Positions 7,590 to 12,566 of a stretch of DNA of 12,566 nt are shown here, piece after piece (position 1 is the stretch's first letter; each line of letters begins with the position of its first letter). The DNA is taken from contig DASZHJ010000346.1 in the NCBI GenBank assembly GCA_035938015.1, positions 1-12,566 on the forward strand, read 5' to 3'. Both the position numbers and the translations under genes were made by a program. The DNA is from DASZHJ01 sp035938015 (lineage in GTDB: Bacteria > Pseudomonadota > Alphaproteobacteria > ATCC43930 > CGMCC-115725). Below the pieces are notes generated by a model, which saw only the letters and a program-made list of their open reading frames with translations, made no database searches and was not told the DNA's origin.

Positions 7590-9170
7590 CTACTCCCCCG
7601 CGGAATAGATCGCCCTGGCGTCGCGGTGGAGTGCCGCGCGCGAGGCGGGGCGCAGGTACATCATGTGGCCGCCGGCGTAAAGCGCGAGCGTCACGCGGTC
7701 GCGGGTCAGGCTCTCCGGTAGCTGGCTGATGACATAGCGGCTGCCGAGATAGGGCGTCTGCAGGTCGGTCATGCCGTGCGCGATCAGCACGTGGAGGCGG
7801 GGCTCGAGGGCCAAGCCCTCGCGTAGGTCGTCGCTCGCGTCGGCGCTGCCCTGATTGAAGCCGCCGCCCTCGCCCTCGCGCCAGTTCCAGTGACGGCCCA
7901 ACTCGCCGTTCAGCAGGATGTAGCGTCGGTCGGTCTTGAAATTGAGCTCGTCGCGGACGTAGTTCACGAACCCGCTGGTGAGCGGCCCGTTGAGACCGGC
8001 CAGCACGGGATCGCCGCCCTGGTCGTTGTAGCCGGAGGGATAGGCGTCGGGCGCCGCCACGCTGCCGTCATACCGACTCAAGAGCGCCTGGTCGCCGTGG
8101 CGCGCCTCCTTGAGGAAGACACCCAGCGGCACGCGGCCGCGCCAGCGCGCGACGACGGGTTCGGGAACGCCGATCAGATCGGCGATGCTCCGGTAGAAGC
8201 GGTCGGCGACAGCCGGGTCGGTGGCGGGCGTCACGATGCCTGTCAGATATTCGCCGAGCGCGAAATGCTCCACGTCCTTGAGCGCCGCCGGCGAGAGCTT
8301 GTCCTGCGCCTCCAGCAGGACGGCGGCGTAGGAGGGGATCCGCAGCACCCACGGCATCGGATTGAACTCGCTGCGGCCCAGCAGCGAAAACTCCAGCGCG
8401 GGCGAGATCAGCACGGCGCCGCGCACCACGATACCCTCGTCCGCTGCCAGGAGGCGCGGCAGCCGCGCCGCGCGGAACCCGCCATAGCTCTCGCCCACGA
8501 GGTAGACCGGCGAGTGCAGCCGATCGAGATGCACGAGCAGCTGATGCACGATCCGGCCCATCGCATCGAGGTCCGGCTTCACGCCGAGAAACTCCTTGCG
8601 GGTCTCGTCCTCCGAGACGGTCGACCGGCTGTAGCCGCTCTCGACGGGATCGATGAAGACGAGGTCGCTGAGGTCGAGCCAGGTGTCGGGGTTGTCGATC
8701 ACCTTGCCCGAGGTGAACGGGAGCTCGCGGCCGCTGCCGTAATCGAGCACGCGCGGCCCGAGCGCGCCGACCTGGAGATAGGCCGCGCCTGCGCCAGGGC
8801 CGCCGTTGAAGGCGACGGTGATGGGGCGGCTCGCGCGGGACGCGCCGTTGAGAGTATAGGCGACAAAAAATATTTCCGCGGAGCGCTCGCCTTTCTCGTT
8901 GGTGAGCGCGATGCTGCCGGCGGTCGCGGTGTAGGCGAGCGCTCGACCGTCGAGGGCGATCGTGTGGGTGGTGACGGCGTCCTCAGGGAGCGATACCGGC
9001 ACCGAGGCCTTCCGTTCGGGTTGCTCGGACTTGCCCGCACCTTGGCGTTGCTTCTCGGCAGCCGACGGCGTTCGCTCGTCGGAGCGTTCCTGCGCATAGG
9101 CGACAGGGACACACAGGCTGAAGGCCAGGAAAGCGGCGAGGAGCGGGATCGCCAACGGGCGACGAGACAT
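7590..9170 (-). CDS. Secreted peptidase S10 (serine carboxypeptidase-like) protein
   Basis: 526 residues from the chosen start. Residues 1-26 are a Sec signal peptide ending VPVAYA before QERSDE, so the protein is exported. A charged, probably disordered linker (about 27-60) precedes the alpha/beta-hydrolase fold. Motifs match family S10: NGGPG (122-126), VFIDPVESGYS (171-181), the nucleophile elbow GESYGG with Ser228, Asp469 in HGMTDLQTPYLGS, and His502 in GGHMMYL. The triad aligns with yeast carboxypeptidase Y Ser146/Asp338/His397. Two of the four residues that bind the substrate C-terminus in that enzyme seem to be replaced (Trp49 by Ala120, Glu65 by Ala136), while Asn122 and Glu227 remain, so strict carboxypeptidase specificity is doubtful. 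An alternative ATG at 9194 would add eight residues. ATG 9170 is preferred because it gives a compact signal peptide, has AAGAG upstream, and 9194 abuts a TATATA that may be the promoter -10 box. The gene is divergent from the Tat hydrolase. Confidence 0.9.
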   Translation of the reverse strand: MSRRPLAIPLLAAFLAFSLCVPVAYAQERSDERTPSAAEKQRQGAGKSEQPERKASVPVSLPEDAVTTHTIALDGRALAYTATAGSIALTNEKGERSAEIFFVAYTLNGASRASRPITVAFNGGPGAGAAYLQVGALGPRVLDYGSGRELPFTSGKVIDNPDTWLDLSDLVFIDPVESGYSRSTVSEDETRKEFLGVKPDLDAMGRIVHQLLVHLDRLHSPVYLVGESYGGFRAARLPRLLAADEGIVVRGAVLISPALEFSLLGRSEFNPMPWVLRIPSYAAVLLEAQDKLSPAALKDVEHFALGEYLTGIVTPATDPAVADRFYRSIADLIGVPEPVVARWRGRVPLGVFLKEARHGDQALLSRYDGSVAAPDAYPSGYNDQGGDPVLAGLNGPLTSGFVNYVRDELNFKTDRRYILLNGELGRHWNWREGEGGGFNQGSADASDDLREGLALEPRLHVLIAHGMTDLQTPYLGSRYVISQLPESLTRDRVTLALYAGGHMMYLRPASRAALHRDARAIYSAGE

Positions 9171-9367
9171 GGGGTGGCTCTTTTGCTGTGTCATATATAA
9201 GGACGGAGCCCGGTAATCTCGGCTTCGTCGGGCGCGCAGCATGCGCTGACCCCGCAGGGCCGGCAAGGGCCGAGCCCAAGGGGACTGGGCACGAACCCGT
9301 GAGCGATCTAAGATGTTTATAGGCTGATTAATAACGGTTTCGTGATCTCGTCCATGGAGGAAATCGC
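9171..9367. promoter_or_regulatory. Divergent intergenic region, presumed promoters for the S10 gene and the hydrolase operon
   Basis: About 200 bp separate two divergent genes, so both promoters should lie here. AT-rich patches stand out against the GC-rich background. TATATAA at 9194-9200 reads as a -10-like TTATAT on the minus strand, close to the S10 start. A second patch at 9309-9336 (TTTATAG, then TTAATAA at 9328-9334) lies 30-60 bp before the plus-strand hydrolase ATG. I found no convincing -35 boxes with correct spacing. A GCGCA/TGCGC mini-hairpin (9234-9246) is present, without an obvious role. Confidence 0.4.
9356..9360 (+). promoter_or_regulatory. Shine-Dalgarno site of the Tat alpha/beta hydrolase
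   Basis: GGAGG ends seven bases before ATG 9368. It fixes that start and confirms that the twin-arginine signal is at the true N-terminus. Confidence 0.8.
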
Positions 9368-10393
9368 ATGAGTTCCAACAGCAATCGGCCGACACGGCGA
9401 GCGCTCGTCAAGGCTGCTGGCTTCGGGCTCGGAGTGGGGCTGTTGAGGCCCGCAGCGGCGCTCGCGCAAGACGCGGCGGCGGGTGCCCCCGAGATCTGGA
9501 GCGCCGAGTACACCGCCAAGAAAGGCGAGGTGTCGCTGGCGACGTATCGCAAGCGTGCGGGTGAGCCGAAATCCGGCGAGGCGCCGCGCCCCGTGTTGCT
9601 GCTGGTGCATGGCTCCTCGGTCTCGGCGCAGCCGAGCTTCGACCTGACCGTGCCGGGTCACGGCGACTATTCCGTGATGAATGCCTTTGCGAAGTTGGGC
9701 TACGACGTGTGGACCGTCGACCACGAGAATTACGGCCGCTCCTCGCGCACGGACGGCAAATCCGATATCGCGAGCGGCGTCGAGGATCTCAAATCCGTTG
9801 TGGAGCTGATCGTCGGCGAGACCGGCCGGCAGAAGGTGCATATGTTCGGCGAATCCTCGGGCGGTCTGCGCGCGGGGGCCTATGCGATGGTCAAGCCCGA
9901 GCGGGTCGACCGCCTGGTGCTCGCGGCCTTCACCTACAAGGGCGAGGGCTCGCCCACGCTCGCCAAGCGCGCCGAGCAGGTCGAGTATTTCAAGACGCAC
10001 AACACGCGCAAGCGCGACCGCGCGATGATCGAAAGCATCTTCACGCGCGACAAGCCCGGTACCTCCGATCCCGCCATGGTGAAATACCTCGCGGACGCCG
10101 AGCTCAAATACGGCGAGGAGGTGCCGACCGGCACCTATCTCGACATTACCGCGCATCTGCCGGTGGTCGATCCCGCGAAAGTGCCGGGGCCGGTGATGCT
10201 GATCCGCGGCGAGTTTGACGGTATCGCGACGGTGGACGATCTCGTCGATTTCTACAAACAGCTCCCGAACGGCGATCGCCAATTCGTGATCCTGCCGGGC
10301 ACCGCGCACTCGGTGATCTGGGGGCTCAACCACCTCGAGTTCTACCATGCCATGCACGCCTTCCTCACTATGCCGCCACCGGTAGGGGCCTAA
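9368..10393 (+). CDS. Tat-exported alpha/beta hydrolase
   Basis: 341 residues. The N-terminus has a textbook twin-arginine signal: TRRALVK (9-15), then a Gly/Ala/Leu core and an ALAQ cleavage region near 31-34. The enzyme is therefore expected to fold in the cytoplasm and be exported to the periplasm. The mature part is an alpha/beta hydrolase: LLLVHGSS (77-84) supplies the oxyanion-hole loop, GESSGG (161-166) holds the nucleophile Ser163, RGEFDG (280-285) the probable acid Asp284, and GTAHSVIW (311-318) the base His314. A complete triad suggests an active esterase, lipase-like or amidase-like enzyme. Substrate is not readable from the sequence. It is followed after 24 bp by a second Tat-type hydrolase with its own strong ribosome site, so the two form an operon and may act on the same compound. 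Antisense frames across it are shadows. Confidence 0.92.
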   Translation: MSSNSNRPTRRALVKAAGFGLGVGLLRPAAALAQDAAAGAPEIWSAEYTAKKGEVSLATYRKRAGEPKSGEAPRPVLLLVHGSSVSAQPSFDLTVPGHGDYSVMNAFAKLGYDVWTVDHENYGRSSRTDGKSDIASGVEDLKSVVELIVGETGRQKVHMFGESSGGLRAGAYAMVKPERVDRLVLAAFTYKGEGSPTLAKRAEQVEYFKTHNTRKRDRAMIESIFTRDKPGTSDPAMVKYLADAELKYGEEVPTGTYLDITAHLPVVDPAKVPGPVMLIRGEFDGIATVDDLVDFYKQLPNGDRQFVILPGTAHSVIWGLNHLEFYHAMHAFLTMPPPVGA

Positions 10394-10405
10394 CGACGAG
10401 CCTCA

Positions 10406-10411
10406 GAGGAG
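10406..10411 (+). promoter_or_regulatory. Shine-Dalgarno site that decides the amidohydrolase start
   Basis: GAGGAG lies six bases ahead of ATG 10418 and just after the stop of the upstream hydrolase. It supports translation from 10418 and therefore an N-terminal extension of about 60 residues before the twin-arginine motif. I saw no comparably good site before the later in-frame ATG codons. Confidence 0.8.
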
Positions 10412-10417
10412 AAGCCC

Positions 10418-11914
10418 ATGACGTTCCTCAGCGAGGAGCAGATGTGCGCACTGCTGCCAGCGGAAAAGGCGGCTTTCCCGTCGCCGATTCCGACGCAGGT
10501 GGTCTCGAGCGAGGAATATTTTCCGCCGCCCCAGACCGCGCAGCAGAAGGAATTCGAGGCGCGGCTGATCGCGTCCGCGGACGCGCTCGCGGCGAGGCAG
10601 GGGCTGTCGCGCCGTCGCTTTTTCCAGACGGCGGCCGGAATGGCCGCGTCCTTCGTTGCCATGAACGAGGTCTATGGTCGGCTCTTCGAGGCGAGCCCGG
10701 CGGAAGCCGCGACACCCGAGCTTGCGAACCTGCGCGCCCAAGCGCTCGCGGGCCAGTTCGTCATGGACACGCATACGCACTACCTGCGCGACGACACCAA
10801 GCTCCTGGGCTTCGTCAAGATGCGCGAGGCCGTGGGCAAGGCGGGTTGGAACAGCGAGATTGGCGCCAAGCCGCAGACCATCGACGACTTGAAATTCGCC
10901 AATTACTTCAAAGAGATATACCTCGATAGCGACACCAAGGTGGCGCTGCTGACCAACTCGCCCTCGGACATACCCGGCGACTGGTTCATCCCGCAGGAGC
11001 AGGTGTTCGAGACCCGCGAGAGGGTGAACCGGGAGGCCGGCTCCAAGCGCATGCTCGCGCACTATACGATCACGCCCGGCCAAGACGGATGGTTGGATGG
11101 GATCGACCGGGCGATCGCGGAGCTGAAGCCCGATTCCTGGAAGGGCTACACCGTCGGCGACAACACCCACAAGGATACCTCGCACTATCCCTGGCATCTC
11201 GACGACGAGAAACTGATATACCCAGCCTACGAGAAATTCGCGAAGTCGGGCATCAAGAACGTTTGCATCCACAAGGGCCTGTTCGCGCCGCAGGTCGAGA
11301 CGCAATTCCCGAAGCTCGTGGAATATGCCGACGTCCGCGACGTCGCCAAAGCCGCCAAGGACTGGCCGCAGCTCAATTTCATCATCTATCACTCTGCCTA
11401 CCGGCACATCGGCGGCGATCCCGCGGTCGCTTGGGCGGAGTTCGAGCAGACCGGCCGGATCTCGTGGGTGAGCGAGCTCGCGGAGATTCCAGAAAAGTAC
11501 GGCGTCACCAACGTCTACGGCGACCTGGGCCAGCTCTTCGCCTTCTCGACGGTGGTCAATCCCAAGCTCGCGGCGGCGCTCATGGGTACCCTGGTGAAGG
11601 GGCTTGGCGAGGATCACGTGATCTGGGGCACCGACGCCGTCTGGACGGGCTCGCCGCAGTGGCAGATCGAGGGCCTGCGGCGCCTGGAGATCACCGAGGA
11701 CATGCAGCAGAAATACGGCTTCAAGCCGCTCGGCCCCGCCGACGGCCCCGTCAAGACCGCGATCTTCGGCAAGAACGTCGAGCGCCTCTACGCCTTCGAG
11801 CAGCACGCCATGCTGCATCGGACCGACCGCTTCGCCGAGATCAAGGCCGACTACGAAAAGGCAGGACCCGCGCGCAGCAACTTGCGCTATGGGTACGTGC
11901 CCAAGCCCGCGTAA
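10418..11914 (+). CDS. Tat-type amidohydrolase (Amidohydrolase_2-like, metal-dependent TIM barrel)
   Basis: 498 residues. The catalytic region starts at about 113 with FVMDTHTHY, whose His119 and His121 form the first metal-binding HxH. Further family landmarks are CIHKG (His285), IIYHSAY (His325) and WGTDAVW (Asp406, the usual catalytic/metal Asp). The order HxH...H...H...D fits amidohydrolases of the ACMSD/Amidohydrolase_2 type, which hydrolyse or decarboxylate small carboxylic or cyclic substrates. No specific reaction can be named. Residues 64-79 read SRRRFFQTAAGMAASF, a twin-arginine motif with a short hydrophobic core, followed by a possible AEAA cleavage area near 98. It is preceded by about 63 hydrophilic residues rather than the usual short n-region. 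The strong ribosome site makes ATG 10418 the likely start, so this extension seems genuine. It is second in an operon with the Tat alpha/beta hydrolase. Codon use resembles its neighbours. Confidence 0.9.
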   Translation: MTFLSEEQMCALLPAEKAAFPSPIPTQVVSSEEYFPPPQTAQQKEFEARLIASADALAARQGLSRRRFFQTAAGMAASFVAMNEVYGRLFEASPAEAATPELANLRAQALAGQFVMDTHTHYLRDDTKLLGFVKMREAVGKAGWNSEIGAKPQTIDDLKFANYFKEIYLDSDTKVALLTNSPSDIPGDWFIPQEQVFETRERVNREAGSKRMLAHYTITPGQDGWLDGIDRAIAELKPDSWKGYTVGDNTHKDTSHYPWHLDDEKLIYPAYEKFAKSGIKNVCIHKGLFAPQVETQFPKLVEYADVRDVAKAAKDWPQLNFIIYHSAYRHIGGDPAVAWAEFEQTGRISWVSELAEIPEKYGVTNVYGDLGQLFAFSTVVNPKLAAALMGTLVKGLGEDHVIWGTDAVWTGSPQWQIEGLRRLEITEDMQQKYGFKPLGPADGPVKTAIFGKNVERLYAFEQHAMLHRTDRFAEIKADYEKAGPARSNLRYGYVPKPA

Positions 11915-11932
11915 TTCGCTGATCTAAGCGAA
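11915..11932. terminator. Hairpin immediately after the amidohydrolase stop
   Basis: TTCGCT (11915-11920) and AGCGAA (11927-11932) form a perfect 6-bp stem with a 6-base loop starting one base after the TAA. A second stem, GAGCC/GGCTC, lies at 11944-11957. The gap is convergent (amidohydrolase plus, fliP minus, 73 bp), a place where terminators are expected. Neither stem has a convincing T-run, so this is weak. Confidence 0.25.
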
Positions 11933-11987
11933 AAGTGCCGTGGGAGCCTCAGGGCTCGGGCGGCGCTTCGCTCTGGGCACGCTCTCG

Positions 11988-12566
11988 CTATCCGCCTGGT
12001 CCGAAGCTCTGCACCAGGGAGCCCGCGACCAGGTACCAGCCGTCCACCAGCACGAAGAAGATGATCTTGAACGGCAGCGAGATCGTGACCGGCGGCAGCA
12101 TCATCATGCCCATCGACATCAGGATCGAGGCCACCACCATGTCGATGATCAGGAAGGGCAGGAACAAAAGGAAGCCGATCTCGAAGGCCCGGCGGAGCTC
12201 GCTGATCATGAAGGACGGAACGACCACACGAAGCGGGATATCCTTGGGATCGCCCACCGATGTGTCGACTTTCGCCATGCCTGCGAAAAGCTGCAGATCC
12301 TGGTTGCGCACATTGTGCATCATGAATTCATGCAGCGGCGCGGCCGTGCGCTCGAACGCTTCTTGCTCGGTGATGCGCTCGGCGATAAGCGGCGCGATGC
12401 CATTGTTGTACGCGGTCTCGAGCGTCGGCGCCATGACGAAGCCGGTGAGAAAGAGTGCCAGACTCATCAGCACGAAGTTGGGAGGTGTCGTTTGCGTACC
12501 CAGTGCATTGCGCAAGAAAGACAGCACCACGATGATGCGGGTGAAGGAGGTGACGGTCACGAGAAT
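11988..12566 (-). CDS. fliP: Flagellar type III export membrane protein FliP (N-terminus outside window)
   Basis: The window holds about 192 C-terminal residues. The reading frame runs off the right edge (bases 12561-12566 still code, reading IL before VTVTSFTRI). FliP assembles with FliQ and FliR into the export gate of the flagellar secretion system in the inner membrane. Family landmarks are clear: TSFTRIIVVLSFLRNALGTQ, then PPNFVLMSLALFLTGF (membrane segment), the amphipathic region LHEFMMHNVRNQDLQLF, the FliP signature around SELRRAFEIGF and LPFLIIDMVVASILMSMGMM, and the terminal LPFKIIFFVLVDGWYLVAGS. About 55 N-terminal residues, including any signal peptide, lie outside. The C-terminus ends shortly after the last membrane segment, as usual. 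No flagellar gene follows it downstream; the next gene is the convergent amidohydrolase, so fliP is the last gene of its cluster on this side. Confidence 0.97.
   Translation of the reverse strand: MLVTVTSFTRIIVVLSFLRNALGTQTTPPNFVLMSLALFLTGFVMAPTLETAYNNGIAPLIAERITEQEAFERTAAPLHEFMMHNVRNQDLQLFAGMAKVDTSVGDPKDIPLRVVVPSFMISELRRAFEIGFLLFLPFLIIDMVVASILMSMGMMMLPPVTISLPFKIIFFVLVDGWYLVAGSLVQSFGPGG

Noticed and set aside
7252..7721. Small open frames containing MAGLVPAIHV and neighbouring sequence
   Set aside because: This peptide is the familiar accidental translation of the REP-like hairpin pair at 7432-7516.
9171..9194. Longer S10 start at ATG 9194
   Set aside because: It has no ribosome site, directly abuts a TATATA -10-like box, and adds a hydrophilic stretch before an already complete signal peptide. 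It remains possible.
7890..9200. 436-residue plus-strand frame opposite the S10 gene
   Set aside because: It is antisense to a protein with a signal peptide and a complete S10 triad, and shows no domain of its own.
9328..9342. Possible CtrA site (TTAA-N7-TTAA) in the divergent intergenic region
   Set aside because: TTAA at 9328-9331 is followed seven bases later by TTCG, so only one half-site matches.
9317..11818. Minus-strand frames of 346 and 471 residues opposite the two Tat hydrolases
   Set aside because: They are shadows of motif-rich plus-strand genes that have strong ribosome sites.

Overview
The window is GC-rich DNA with strong third-position GC bias. It looks like an alphaproteobacterial chromosome, probably a Rhodospirillales-type free-living bacterium. 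The supports are the CheY and FliP sequences at the two ends, Tat-exported hydrolases, a CaiC-like acyl-CoA ligase, and an alphaproteobacterial-style REP hairpin pair whose accidental translation reads 'MAGLVPAIHV'. Genus and species cannot be assigned from the sequence alone. There is no sign of phage, transposase, CRISPR, tRNA or rRNA.

Layout. (1) Bases 1-4854, plus strand: the last codons of a CheY-type receiver protein, a possible six-codon minicistron, a large secreted repeat protein (AMIN-like beta units, Pro/Ala linkers, then a TPR-like helical half), and a 433-residue protein of unknown function. These genes are closely spaced and look like one transcription unit. (2) Bases 4865-7311, minus strand: an acyl-CoA synthetase followed by an enoyl-CoA hydratase, an apparent two-gene operon that ends 10 bp from the stop of the unknown protein. 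(3) Bases 7312-7589: a non-coding gap holding an 85-bp pair of REP-like hairpins. (4) Bases 7590-9170, minus strand: a secreted S10 serine-carboxypeptidase-like protein. (5) About 200 bp of divergent intergenic DNA with an AT-rich patch. (6) Bases 9368-11914, plus strand: a Tat-exported alpha/beta hydrolase and a Tat-type TIM-barrel amidohydrolase, 24 bp apart and both with strong Shine-Dalgarno sites. (7) From 11988 to the right edge, minus strand: the C-terminal three quarters of FliP of the flagellar export apparatus.

How the genes may work together. Motility genes stand at both ends (cheY left, fliP right), so the central metabolic and hydrolytic block appears to sit inside or between flagellar loci. 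The three exported hydrolases (S10, alpha/beta hydrolase, amidohydrolase) could break down ester, amide or peptide-like substrates outside the cytoplasm. The ligase and hydratase could activate and hydrate a released carboxylic acid as a CoA thioester. That link rests only on gene proximity. I see no classical defence, secretion or mobile system. The most distinctive items are the altered substrate-binding residues of the S10 protein, the deeply internal twin-arginine motif of the amidohydrolase, the co-varying REP hairpins, and the repeat protein next to cheY with its unknown partner.
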